DNA of 64,000 nt from Curvibacter lanceolatus ATCC 14669 (GTDB lineage: Bacteria > Pseudomonadota > Gammaproteobacteria > Burkholderiales > Burkholderiaceae_C): positions 186,001-250,000 of the forward strand of contig NZ_KB906259.1 of the NCBI RefSeq assembly GCF_000381265.1, in the 5' to 3' direction. Both the position numbers and the translations under genes were made by a program. The notes beneath the pieces were generated by a model. The model was not told the origin of the DNA and searched no databases. It worked only from the letters and a program-made list of their open reading frames with translations. Below, in pieces: positions 35,616 through 45,463 of this stretch (the stretch's first letter is position 1; the number at the start of each line of letters is the position of its first letter).

Positions 35616-37130
35616 TCAACCCAGTCGGATCGGCACAAAGATGCGCTGATCACCACGCTGGATCAGCAAGGCCACCGACTTGTCGGATTTGGCCACCGCC
35701 TCGCGCACCTGGTCCACCGAGCGCACGTTGGTGCCGTTGACGGCCAGCAGCACGTCGCCCTGCTGCACGCCGGCCCGGGCCGCGGCGCCCCGGGCGTCCT
35801 GCACCAGCAGGCCGCTTTCGGCGCCGATCTGCTCGCGCTCCTGCGGCTGCAGGGGCCGCAAGGCCAGACCGAGCTTGCCCTGATCCGCGGGCTTGTCGCC
35901 TTCGGCCTTGGCCGACTTGTCGCCCACCTTGACCAACTGGGCCTGCAGCGTCTCGGAACTGCCCTTGCGCCAGACGTCGATGCTGATCTTGTCGCCTGGC
36001 GAGGCCAGGGCGATCAGGGCGGGCAGGTCGCCCGAGGACACGATGCGCTGGCCATTGACCTGACGGATCACGTCACCGGGCTGCAGGCCGGCGCGCTCGG
36101 CCGGGCCGCCCTTCTCGACGCTGGACACCAGCGCCCCTTCAGGCCGGTCGAGCTTGAAGGAGTCGGCCAGGGTCTGGTTGACCTCCTGCACCACCACGCC
36201 CAGGCGGGCATGCTCGACCTTGCCGGTGGCCACGATCTGGTCGCGGATGCGGATCGCCACGTCCACGGGAATGGCAAACGACACCCCCTGGTAGCCCCCG
36301 GTGCGGCTGTAGATCTGCGAGTTGATGCCCACCACCTCGCCGCGACCATTGAACAGCGGCCCACCCGAGTTGCCGGGGTTGATGGCCACATCGGTCTGGA
36401 TGAAGGGCACCGCACTGTCGTCCGGCAGGGTGCGGCCCTTGGCGCTGACCACGCCGGCCGTCACGGTGTTCTCAAAGCCGAAGGGCGAGCCGATGGCCAG
36501 CACCCACTCACCCACCTTGAGGTCAGCCATGCGGCCGAACTTGACCACGGGCAGGTTCTTGGCCTCGACCTTGATCACGGCCACGTCGGTGCGCGGGTCC
36601 GAGCCCAGCACCTTGGCGCGCAGTTCGCGCCGGTCGGTCAGCTTGACCGTGACCTCCTTGGCGCCCTTGACCACGTGGGCGTTGGTGAGGATCACGCCGT
36701 CTGCACTGACGATGAAACCCGAGCCCTGGCCCCGGGTGGGGGTCTCCTGAGCCCGCGGCCCCTGGCGCTGGCCGGGCATGGGGCCGCCGAAGCGGCGGAA
36801 GAACTCGGCGATGGCCGGCGGCATCTCTTGGGCACCGGCGTCGGCGTCGTCATCGTCGTCGTTGGACTCGTTGCTCACGCGGGTGGTGCCCACCACGCTG
36901 ATGTTGACCACGGCCGGACCGTAGCGCTCGGTGATCGCCGAGAAATCGGGCGCCTGCACACCACCGACCGGGGCGCTGGCGGCGGGGCTGGCGGCTGCGA
37001 CCAGGGCCGGTGGGGTCTGGGCGTGGGCCAGGCCCAGGTGCACAGCCGACACGCCGGCGCCCCCCAGGGCACCCGCCGCCAACAGGGCCATGACCAGACG
37101 GGATGCGGGCCATTGAAGGGTGTTTTTCAT
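35616..37130 (-). CDS. Periplasmic serine protease of the Do/DegP (MucD) family
   Basis: The 504-residue protein starts at the ATG at 37130 after AGGAG. An N-terminal hydrophobic signal (LVMALLAAGALGGAGVSAV) precedes a linker of Ala/Pro and an acidic run of Asp. The chymotrypsin-fold triad is His152 (TNAHVVKGA), Asp182 (DPRTDVAVIKV) and Ser255 (NPGNSGGPLFN). Two PDZ domains follow (about 300-385 and 410-500). It degrades or refolds damaged envelope proteins. It lies upstream of the alpha-2-macroglobulin/PbpC pair, separated by a terminator, so the three form an envelope-quality block. Confidence 0.93.
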   Translation of the reverse strand: MKNTLQWPASRLVMALLAAGALGGAGVSAVHLGLAHAQTPPALVAAASPAASAPVGGVQAPDFSAITERYGPAVVNISVVGTTRVSNESNDDDDDADAGAQEMPPAIAEFFRRFGGPMPGQRQGPRAQETPTRGQGSGFIVSADGVILTNAHVVKGAKEVTVKLTDRRELRAKVLGSDPRTDVAVIKVEAKNLPVVKFGRMADLKVGEWVLAIGSPFGFENTVTAGVVSAKGRTLPDDSAVPFIQTDVAINPGNSGGPLFNGRGEVVGINSQIYSRTGGYQGVSFAIPVDVAIRIRDQIVATGKVEHARLGVVVQEVNQTLADSFKLDRPEGALVSSVEKGGPAERAGLQPGDVIRQVNGQRIVSSGDLPALIALASPGDKISIDVWRKGSSETLQAQLVKVGDKSAKAEGDKPADQGKLGLALRPLQPQEREQIGAESGLLVQDARGAAARAGVQQGDVLLAVNGTNVRSVDQVREAVAKSDKSVALLIQRGDQRIFVPIRLG

Positions 37131-37394
37131 CGAAGACTCCTGACCAAAACGGTGTTGCGATGAAAGCAATGTGCCCGCCCAGTCTTAGCGCTGTCTTAAA
37201 CCCGTCGCCCCAGCGGCGGCGACCGCCTGTGCCCAAACTGCTGCCAATCGATGCAAGCGCAACAGGTGTTGTAAGCCCCGTCATCAATGGTTTCAGAAAG
37301 GCCTTCTGGCTGCCGTTTCGCCACGTCCAGCCGGTACATTCGCGCCGGATTGCCGGACATCCCCCACCCAGCCCCACCGCCCGCCCTGCATGAC

Positions 37395-38276
37395 ATGAAA
37401 CTCCAGACCCGCCTGATCGACCTTGAAATCCGTGACCAGGGGCCCGCCAAGGCCCCGGTGGTGCTGTTGATCATGGGCCTGGGCATGCAACTGATCTCCT
37501 GGCCCTCGCGCCTGGTCGACACCTTGCTGGCCGCGGGCTACCGGGTGATCCGCTTCGACAACCGCGACGCGGGCCTGTCGCAGCGCTATCCGGAGCTGGG
37601 CGTGCCCAACCTGCCCTGGGCCTGGCTGCGCCATGCGGTGGGCCTGCCCATCCGCCCCCCCTACTCGCTGCAGGACATGGCCCGCGACACCCTGTCGCTG
37701 CTGGACGCACTCGACATCGCCAGCGCCCATGTGCTGGGGGTGGACCTGGGCGGCATGATCGGCCAGCACATGGCCTTGATGGAACCCGCCCGGGTGCGCA
37801 GCCTGTGCAGCGTGATGAGCAGCAGCGGGGCCCGCCACCTGCCCGGCCCCGGGCGCGCCGTGCGCGCCGCCCTGCTGCGCGAGCCTGCGGGCGTCGACAC
37901 CGCCAGCCTGCTGGCCCATCAGCAGGCCTTGTTCCACCTGTTGCGCAGCCCGTGCTTTCCGCAAGACCTGGAAGACCAGCGCAAACGGCTGCTGGCCGGC
38001 ATCCACCGGGCCGTCTACCCCGAGGGCGTGGTGCGGCAACTGGCCGCCGTGCTGGCCGACACCCAGCGCGCCGCCGCCCTGGCGCAGTTGCAAGTGCCCA
38101 CCCTGGTGGTGCACGGTCGCCAAGACCCCCTGCTGCCGGTGGCCTGCGGCGAAGACACCGCCCGGCGCATTCCGGGGGCCAGGCTGCTCACCATCGAAGG
38201 CATGGGCCACGACCTGCCGCCCGGCGTGGTGCAGGCCCTGCTGGCGGCCCTGCTGCCGCACCTGAAGATGCACTGA
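37395..38276 (+). CDS. Alpha/beta hydrolase with Asp in the nucleophile position
   Basis: The 293-residue protein starts at the ATG at 37395. It has the alpha/beta hydrolase layout: LIMGLGMQLISWP (oxyanion loop), RVIRFDNRDAGLS, the nucleophile elbow, the acid Asp in HGRQDPLLP, and the His in EGMGHDLP. The elbow reads GVDLGGM, so the expected Ser of GxSxG is Asp117. Asp at this site is typical of haloalkane dehalogenases and epoxide hydrolases, but the rest resembles the RdmC/aclacinomycin-esterase group. It could be a dehalogenase-like enzyme, an epoxide hydrolase or an inactive homologue. No partner genes are adjacent; it is divergent from the DegP gene. Confidence 0.78.
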   Translation: MKLQTRLIDLEIRDQGPAKAPVVLLIMGLGMQLISWPSRLVDTLLAAGYRVIRFDNRDAGLSQRYPELGVPNLPWAWLRHAVGLPIRPPYSLQDMARDTLSLLDALDIASAHVLGVDLGGMIGQHMALMEPARVRSLCSVMSSSGARHLPGPGRAVRAALLREPAGVDTASLLAHQQALFHLLRSPCFPQDLEDQRKRLLAGIHRAVYPEGVVRQLAAVLADTQRAAALAQLQVPTLVVHGRQDPLLPVACGEDTARRIPGARLLTIEGMGHDLPPGVVQALLAALLPHLKMH

Positions 38277-38293
38277 GCGCGGTCAGAAAGTGC

Positions 38294-39661
38294 TCAGGCG
38301 GTCGTGGCTCCGGTCGTGGCTCCGATTTTTGCCTCGAAGGCCACCGTCACCTTGAGCCCGCCCAGGCGTTCCGAGTCGCCCAGGCTGACCCGGGCGCCGT
38401 GCTGGCGCGCCACCGCCTCCACGATGGCCAGGCCCAGGCCGCTGCCCGGCACCTCGGCCACCCCCTCGCCGCGCTTGAAGCGGTCGAACACGCGGGCCCG
38501 CTCAGCCAGTGGGATGCCGGGGCCGCTGTCCTCGACCACCCAGGCCGCCGTGCCATCCGCCTGGCGCAGCAGCGAGACATCGATGGTGCCTGGGCCCGGG
38601 GTGTACTTGATGGCGTTGTCCACCAAGTTGCGCAGCAGCACCCGCAAGGCCTCGGCCTGACCCGGCACGCTCAGCGCATCGGCCTGATCCACGCCCAGAT
38701 CCAGGCCGCGCGCGCCCGCCAGCGGCAGGCAATCGGCCATCACCTCGCGGGTCAGGGCCAGCAGATCGACCGGCTGAGCCTGGGCCTCGGGGGCCGATTC
38801 CTGACGCGCCAGCAACAGCAACTGCCCGACCAGGTCAATGGCCCGCTCGATGCCCTGGCGCAGGCGCTGGGCCGCCAGCTCACGCGCCGGCTCGTCGGCC
38901 GCGCGCTGCAGGGCCTGCATCTGCAGGCGCAGCGCCGTCAGGGGGGAGCGCAGTTCGTGTGCGGCATCGGCCACAAAGTGGCGCTGCGCCTGCAGCGTGC
39001 TCTGCACGCGTGCGAACAGCGCGTTGAGCTCACCCACCAGCGGGCGCACCTCGTCGGGCAGGCCCTGCTCGGGCAGGGGCGACAGGTCGTCGGCGCTGCG
39101 CCGGGCCACCTGGCGCTGCATGCGCTGCACCGGGCGCAGGGCCCGGCCGATGATCCAGCCCACCACCAGCATCAGCATGGGAGTGATGCCCAGCAGCGGC
39201 AGCACGGCCCGGAAGGCCAGGGCCCGGGCCCGCGCATCGCGCGCGCTCATGTCCTGCGCGATCTGCACCGTCTGCAAGGCGGTCTGCAGGGTGTAGACGC
39301 GGTAGCGCACGCCCCCGCTCTGGAGGTCCGAAAAACCCAGCACGGCGCGGCCCGGCAGCACCGAGCGCGGTGAGCGGAACAGCGGAAAGCCGTCAGCCCC
39401 CCAGATCTGTACCTCGATGCCGGCGTCTTCGCTGGCCTCTTCGGGGTTGATCCAGCCCAGCGGCACGCCCTGCTGCACCGCCTGGGCCATCTGGCGCAGG
39501 TGCTCGTCGAACAGGGCATCGGCCTCGAACAAGGCGTTGCGGTAGGCGGTGGCGGCCAACACCGCGCAGGCCAGCAAGATGGTGCCCAGCACCAGCGCCT
39601 GCAGGCGCGCCCGCAGCGAATGCCGGGCCGGGGCCCAAAAACGCCACATCATTCGCCGCAT
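38294..39661 (-). CDS. Sensor histidine kinase, QseC/TctE-like
   Basis: The 455-residue kinase starts at the ATG at 39661, which shares one base with the regulator stop (TGATG). It has two membrane segments (VLGTILLACAVLAATAY; LPLLGITPMLMLVVGWIIG) around a periplasmic sensor of about 120 residues, a HAMP-like region, the phosphoacceptor His in DAAHELRSPLTAL, the N box NLVDNAIKYTPG, G1 EDSGPGIP and G2 GSGLGLAIV. It would phosphorylate the preceding response regulator. The signal is unknown. Confidence 0.92.
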   Translation of the reverse strand: MRRMMWRFWAPARHSLRARLQALVLGTILLACAVLAATAYRNALFEADALFDEHLRQMAQAVQQGVPLGWINPEEASEDAGIEVQIWGADGFPLFRSPRSVLPGRAVLGFSDLQSGGVRYRVYTLQTALQTVQIAQDMSARDARARALAFRAVLPLLGITPMLMLVVGWIIGRALRPVQRMQRQVARRSADDLSPLPEQGLPDEVRPLVGELNALFARVQSTLQAQRHFVADAAHELRSPLTALRLQMQALQRAADEPARELAAQRLRQGIERAIDLVGQLLLLARQESAPEAQAQPVDLLALTREVMADCLPLAGARGLDLGVDQADALSVPGQAEALRVLLRNLVDNAIKYTPGPGTIDVSLLRQADGTAAWVVEDSGPGIPLAERARVFDRFKRGEGVAEVPGSGLGLAIVEAVARQHGARVSLGDSERLGGLKVTVAFEAKIGATTGATTA

Positions 39662-40320
39662 CACTCGCGCGGCACCAAGTAACCCAGGCCGCGCACGGTC
39701 TGGATCAGGCCAGCCCCCAGCTTCTTGCGCACGCCATGGATGTAGACCTCGACCGCATTGCTGCTGATGTCTTCCTTCCAGCTGAAGAGCTTTTCTTCGA
39801 GTTGAGCCCGCGAAAAAATCACCCCGGGGCGTGAGATCAGGGGCTCCAGCACCGCCCATTCGCGGGCTGACAGCGTCACGGGCTGGCCGTTGAGGCGGGC
39901 TTCGTGGGTGGCGGGGTTGAGGCTGACGCCATGCTGTTCGAACACCGGGCCGGCCTGCCCGGCCTGGCGCCGCAGCAGGGCCCGCACGCGGGCCAGCAGC
40001 TCGTCGGTGTCAAAGGGCTTGACCACGTAATCGTCGGCGCCGGCATCCAGCCCGGCCACGCGGTCGCTGACCGCATCGCGTGCGGTGGCCACCAGCACCG
40101 GCAGAGTGCTGCGCCGCGCGCGCAGATCCCGCAGCACCTGCAGCCCGTCGCGGCGCGGCAGGCCCAGGTCGAGCAGCATCAGGTCATAGGTGGCGCTGCG
40201 CAGGGCCGTGTCGGCCATCTCGCCATCGCGCACCCAATCAACCGCGTAGTGCTCGGCGCGCAGCACATCGAGCACGGCCTGGCCGATCATGGGGTCGTCT
40301 TCCACCAGCAGCAAACGCAT
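39661..40320 (-). CDS. OmpR-family response regulator, QseB/TctD-like
   Basis: The 219-residue protein begins MRLLLVEDDPMIGQA with the acidic pocket. The phosphoacceptor Asp is in LMLLDLGLPRRDG, and the switch Lys is in VVKPFDTDEL. The C-terminal winged helix includes LSAREWAVLEPLISRPG and SNAVEVYIHGVRKKLG. It forms a two-gene unit with the kinase that overlaps it by one base. Targets are unknown. Confidence 0.93.
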   Translation of the reverse strand: MRLLLVEDDPMIGQAVLDVLRAEHYAVDWVRDGEMADTALRSATYDLMLLDLGLPRRDGLQVLRDLRARRSTLPVLVATARDAVSDRVAGLDAGADDYVVKPFDTDELLARVRALLRRQAGQAGPVFEQHGVSLNPATHEARLNGQPVTLSAREWAVLEPLISRPGVIFSRAQLEEKLFSWKEDISSNAVEVYIHGVRKKLGAGLIQTVRGLGYLVPRE

Positions 40321-40401
40321 CGCGCAGCACTCCGTTCACAGGGACCGACACAGCCTAGCCGGGCAGGCTTAGAGCAGGCTGAAGCCCGCCCCTGCCCGCT
40401 C

Positions 40402-40418
40402 AGAACGTGTTGACGTTC

Positions 40419-40419
<1 letters not shown>
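40402..40419 (-). terminator. Hairpin at the end of argH
   Basis: AGAACGT-GTTG-ACGTTCT, with 7-base perfect arms, begins at the argH stop codon and lies upstream of the regulator gene. It lacks a T-run, so it may be a weak terminator or an operator. Confidence 0.4.
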
Positions 40420-41873
<1,454 letters not shown>

Positions 41874-41944
41874 GAAAAGCAATAATCCGTGTCGAGGGGG
41901 CCACTGGGCCGCTGCCCAGGAGGTCGCTGAAAAGGCGATAGGCC

Positions 41945-43003
41945 ATGAAAGATTCGCAAATTTTATCGACCTTCGGTCCAACCGCGCCGCAAACCGCCTC
42001 CAAGCCGTCGGCCAGACCGGCTCCGCTGGTGTTCGATGCCTGTCATGTGGGGGTGGTTCTGCGCGCCGTGTTGTTCGTGGAAACCGTGATGGGCGTGGCC
42101 GCGCTGTACGCGGTCGACACCTTCATGGCCTGGGTCGGGCTGCTGGGCGTGCTCACCTGTGCCGCCCTGCCCGGCACCCTGGCCTGGCTGGTGGTGGCCT
42201 GCCTGCTCAAGCACACGCTGGCGCGCCTGCCTGCCCCCGCCCAGTACGGGGTGGGCAGCCTGCTGGGCGCGCTCACCGGCCTGTATGGCTGCGGCCTGCT
42301 GGCCCTGACCGGCTTCACCGAACGTTCGCCCTGGCTGGCCAGCGCCTGCACCGGCGCCCTGCTGGCCGGGCTGCTGGTGGCCAGCCTGGTGTGGCGCGCC
42401 CGCGCCCGCACCCCGGCGGCCACCACGGCGCGCCTGGCCGAGTTGCAGTCGCGCATCCGGCCGCACTTTCTGTTCAACACCCTGAACAGCGCCATCGCGC
42501 TGGTGCGCGCCGAGCCGGCCCGCGCCGAAACCCTGCTGGAAGACCTGAGCGACCTGTTCCGCGCCGCCCTGATCGAGCACGGCGAGACCGCCACCCTGGA
42601 CGAGGAGGTGGCCCTGGCCCAGCGCTACCTGGCCATCGAGCAGGTGCGCTTTGGCGAGCGCCTGCGCGTGCACTGGGAGCTCGACCCTGAGGCCGGTCAG
42701 GCCCGCCTGCCGCCCCTGCTGCTGCAGCCCCTGGTGGAAAACGCCATCAAGCACGGCGTGGAGCCCAGTGCGGTGGGCGGCGAGCTGATCGTGCGAACCC
42801 GCAATCAGGGGACTCGTGTGCGCCTGGATATCATTAATTCACTACCACCGGAAGCTCAAAAAACGACCGCTCAAACAGCTGGTCACGGGATAGCGCTCGC
42901 CAATGTAAGCGACCGCTTGCGTTTGTTGCACGACGTCGAAATTGAGTTCAGTGCTGGCGTGAGGGACGACCGCTACCATGTCCGAATCACGTTTCCGACG
43001 TGA
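41945..43003 (+). CDS. algZ: LytS/AlgZ-family membrane sensor kinase
   Basis: The 352-residue protein has four membrane segments (about residues 38-145), then a His-kinase domain with [17 protein letters not shown] (phosphoacceptor His), [14 protein letters not shown] and [13 protein letters not shown]. This is the family of AlgZ. From about residue 285 the codons change: ATA, CTA, TCA, AGG and GTA appear, although they are rare in the first part. The stop overlaps a GTG that could start the next gene. Confidence 0.88.
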   Translation: MKDSQILSTFGPTAPQTASKPSARPAPLVFDACHVGVVLRAVLFVETVMGVAALYAVDTFMAWVGLLGVLTCAALPGTLAWLVVACLLKHTLARLPAPAQYGVGSLLGALTGLYGCGLLALTGFTERSPWLASACTGALLAGLLVASLVWRARARTPAATTARLAELQSRIRPHFLFNTLNSAIALVRAEPARAETLLEDLSDLFRAALIEHGETATLDEEVALAQRYLAIEQVRFGERLRVHWELDPEAGQARLPPLLLQPLVENAIKHGVEPSAVGGELIVRTRNQGTRVRLDIINSLPPEAQKTTAQTAGHGIALANVSDRLRLLHDVEIEFSAGVRDDRYHVRITFPT

Positions 43004-43059
43004 GTCGAGGCATGGAGACAACCTTGCCGCATGGATTCAATCAACGTCTTGAAAGCACC

Positions 43060-43812
43060 ATGGAGCTTCACCTTCTGATCGTTGACGACGAAGCATTGGC
43101 ACGCTCCCGTCTGCGAACGCTGCTGAGCGACCTGCACGCAGCTCACCCCTTCACGGTCCAAGAGGCCACCAACGCCGTCACAGCCATGTCGGTGCTCGAT
43201 CGCGAGCCCATCGATGTGGTCCTGCTGGACATCCACATGCCCGGCACCGACGGCCTGGGCCTGGCCAACCACCTGCGCACCCTGAGGCGCCCGCCGGTGG
43301 TGATCTTCATCACGGCCTATGCCGAGCATGCGGTGCAGGCCTTCGACCTCGATGCGGTCGACTACCTCACCAAGCCCGTGCGCGCCGACCGCCTGAGCGA
43401 GGCCCTGCAGAAGGCAGAGCGCCGCCTGCAGACCCAGCGCAGCCAGCCGCAGCCCGACAACAACCCCTCCGAGCACCTGATCATCCAGGACCGCGGCCGC
43501 ACCGAGCGGGTCCCCCTGGCCGAGGTGCTGTACTTCAAGGCCGAGCTCAAGTACGTGACCGTGCGCACGGCCGTGCGCAGCTACATCCTCGATGGCTCGC
43601 TGAGCGACCTCGAAACCCGCTACCCCAACCGTTTCATGCGCATCCACCGCAATGCGCTGGTGGCCCGCCAGGCGGTGCGCGCGCTTGAGAAGCACTACGA
43701 CAGCGAAGAAGGCGATGGCTGGGCCGTGCGTCTGCAAGGCCTCGATGAGCGCCTGTCGGTGTCGCGCCGCCAGCTGACCTCGGTGCGCGAGGCGATTGCC
43801 GCCAGCCGCTGA
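43060..43812 (+). CDS. algR: LytTR-type response regulator, AlgR-like
   Basis: The 250-residue protein from the ATG at 43060 starts MELHLLIVDDEALARSRL. The phosphoacceptor Asp is in VVLLDIHMPGTDG, and the Lys in VDYLTKPVRAD. The C-terminal LytTR DNA-binding domain has RVPLAEVLYFKAELKYVTV and NRFMRIHRNALVA. A GTG at 43000 (GTGA overlap with the kinase stop) or an ATG at 43012 would lengthen it but do not fit the family start. It is the partner of the preceding kinase. hemC, which often follows algR, is absent here. Confidence 0.88.
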   Translation: MELHLLIVDDEALARSRLRTLLSDLHAAHPFTVQEATNAVTAMSVLDREPIDVVLLDIHMPGTDGLGLANHLRTLRRPPVVIFITAYAEHAVQAFDLDAVDYLTKPVRADRLSEALQKAERRLQTQRSQPQPDNNPSEHLIIQDRGRTERVPLAEVLYFKAELKYVTVRTAVRSYILDGSLSDLETRYPNRFMRIHRNALVARQAVRALEKHYDSEEGDGWAVRLQGLDERLSVSRRQLTSVREAIAASR

Positions 43813-43859
43813 GCTGAGCCGCCCACCCAGTCCTGGCCCCGCACCGGGCGGGCCACCCA

Positions 43860-43934
43860 ACCCGGCCCCAGCGCCGGGTCAGGCTCCGGCCCCGGGGCCG
43901 CGATTCACAAAAGCAATCGCCGACGCGCTTTTTT
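43860..43934 (+). terminator. Terminator region after algR with three nested palindromes
   Basis: The 206-base gap holds ACCCGGC/GCCGGGT (43860-43879), the 12-base palindrome GGCCCCGGGGCC (43888-43899), and GCGATT/AATCGC (43900-43920), followed by TTTTTT at 43929-43934. The last hairpin with the T-run is the likeliest terminator. Confidence 0.5.
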
Positions 43935-44018
43935 GAATTGGACCTGGGCGCCAGTGCACTCCAAGATGGGCCTCCGGCAGCCGGCACAGACCGGGCGCCA
44001 CCCCTTGGAGACAACACC

Positions 44019-45026
44019 ATGAACCGCTTGCATGCCTGCACGGCACTGCTGGCCCTGGCCCTGGGCGCCCCGCTGGCCGCCCGGGCCCAGGGCCTGCCCT
44101 CACCCGCCACCGCACCGGGCACTGCGCCAGGCAGCTACCCCAACGGCCCCATCACCCTGGTCGTGCCCTTTGCGGCCGGCAGCGGCACCGACTCGGTGGC
44201 CCGCGCCATCGGACAGAAGCTGGGCGAACGCCTGCGCCAGCCGGTGCTGATCGACAACCGCCCCGGCGCCAGCGCCCAATTGGGTGCGCAGTACGTGGCC
44301 AAGGCCAAGCCCGACGGCTACACGCTGTTCATGACCACCAACACCTCGCACTCGGCCAACCCCAGCCTGTTTGCGCAACTGCGCTACGACCCCATCAAGG
44401 ACTTCACCCCCGTGGCCGGTGTGGGCGAGCTGCCGTTTGCCCTGGCGGTCCACCCTTCGGTGCCGGCCCGCACCTTGAGCGAGTTCATCGCCTATGCCAA
44501 GGCCCGCCCCGGCCAGCTCAGCTACGCCACGCCCAACAGCACCTCGCTGGTGGCCAGTGAAACCCTCAAGCGCATCGCCGGCCTGGACATCGTGGGCGTG
44601 CCCTACAAATCCAGCCCACAGGCCATGACCGACCTGGTGGGCGGCCAGGTGCAGATGTACGTGGCCGACCTGGGCTCGGGCATGAGCATGCTCAAGAGCG
44701 ACAAGGTGCGCACCCTGGGCATCACCACGGCCGAGGCCTCGCGCCTGCTGCCCGGCGTGCCCCCGATCGGCAAGACGGTGCCGGGCTTTGACCTGACCTC
44801 GTGGAACGGCGTCTTCGGCCCCGCCGGCCTGCCGCCGCCGGTGGTGGAGCGGCTCAACCGCGACATCAACGCCGTGCTGGCCGACACCGATGTGCAAGAC
44901 AAGCTGGCCCAGATCGGCTTTCAGGTGTGGCCGGGCGCCACGCCCGAGGCCTTTGCCCAGTACGTGGCCGAGCAACTGCGGCACTGGGGGCAGTTGATCC
45001 GCCAGGCCGGCATCCGCCCCGAATGA
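44019..45026 (+). CDS. Bug/TctC-family periplasmic solute-binding protein (first copy)
   Basis: The 335-residue protein starts at the ATG at 44019 after TTGGAG. A signal peptide (CTALLALALGAPLAARA) is followed by the family block YPNGPITLVVPFAAGSGTD and IDNRPGASAQLGA. Bug proteins bind small organic acids in the periplasm, often without a linked TctAB permease; none is nearby. It probably forms an operon with the cupin and acyl-CoA dehydrogenase that follow, so the ligand may be the acid that pathway uses. Confidence 0.9.
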   Translation: MNRLHACTALLALALGAPLAARAQGLPSPATAPGTAPGSYPNGPITLVVPFAAGSGTDSVARAIGQKLGERLRQPVLIDNRPGASAQLGAQYVAKAKPDGYTLFMTTNTSHSANPSLFAQLRYDPIKDFTPVAGVGELPFALAVHPSVPARTLSEFIAYAKARPGQLSYATPNSTSLVASETLKRIAGLDIVGVPYKSSPQAMTDLVGGQVQMYVADLGSGMSMLKSDKVRTLGITTAEASRLLPGVPPIGKTVPGFDLTSWNGVFGPAGLPPPVVERLNRDINAVLADTDVQDKLAQIGFQVWPGATPEAFAQYVAEQLRHWGQLIRQAGIRPE

Positions 45027-45049
45027 GCTCTGCCCCTTGAAAGAACACC

Positions 45050-45463
45050 ATGTCTCAAGCCCCCCGATATGACTACTGCGTGCGCGCCGGCAGCGTGCCC
45101 AGCTACCAGCCGGCCAACCACGCCCACACCCACAACCAGCGCCTGATCGGCCCCGACAATGTGGGCGCACGCCACCTGGAGGTGGTGCTGGGCACCCTGG
45201 CCCCGGACGGCGGCGCCCTGCCCCACGCCCACCCGGGCATGGAGCAGGCCTGCTACCTGCTCGAAGGCACGGCCCACGTCGAAGTGGCCGGCCAGTCGTT
45301 CGAACTGGGGCCGGGCGACGCCTGCTTTTTTCCGCAAGACGAGATGCATGTGTTCCAGGTCACCAGCGCCAACCCGGTGAAGCTGCTGGTGATCTACAGC
45401 CCCCCCTACGGCGAGAACCCCGAGCGCGTGCGCCGCGCCAACCCGGCCGGAGGTGCCGCATGA
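45050..45463 (+). CDS. Small cupin-domain protein
   Basis: The 137-residue protein has one cupin barrel. The metal-binding region is ALPHAHPGMEQACYLLEG, followed by HVEVAGQSFELGPGDACFF and DEMHVF, which supplies the last His. Such proteins can be isomerases, dioxygenases or sensors; which one cannot be told. It lies 23 bases after the Bug gene and overlaps the next gene by 4 bases (ATGA). Confidence 0.8.
   Translation: MSQAPRYDYCVRAGSVPSYQPANHAHTHNQRLIGPDNVGARHLEVVLGTLAPDGGALPHAHPGMEQACYLLEGTAHVEVAGQSFELGPGDACFFPQDEMHVFQVTSANPVKLLVIYSPPYGENPERVRRANPAGGAA

Noticed and set aside
30108-37163. A 2351-codon open frame on the plus strand opposite the alpha-2-macroglobulin and DegP genes
   Set aside because: It is antisense to two clear genes, has Gly/His/Gln/Arg-rich low-complexity composition, and arises from GC-rich third positions. 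No family resemblance.
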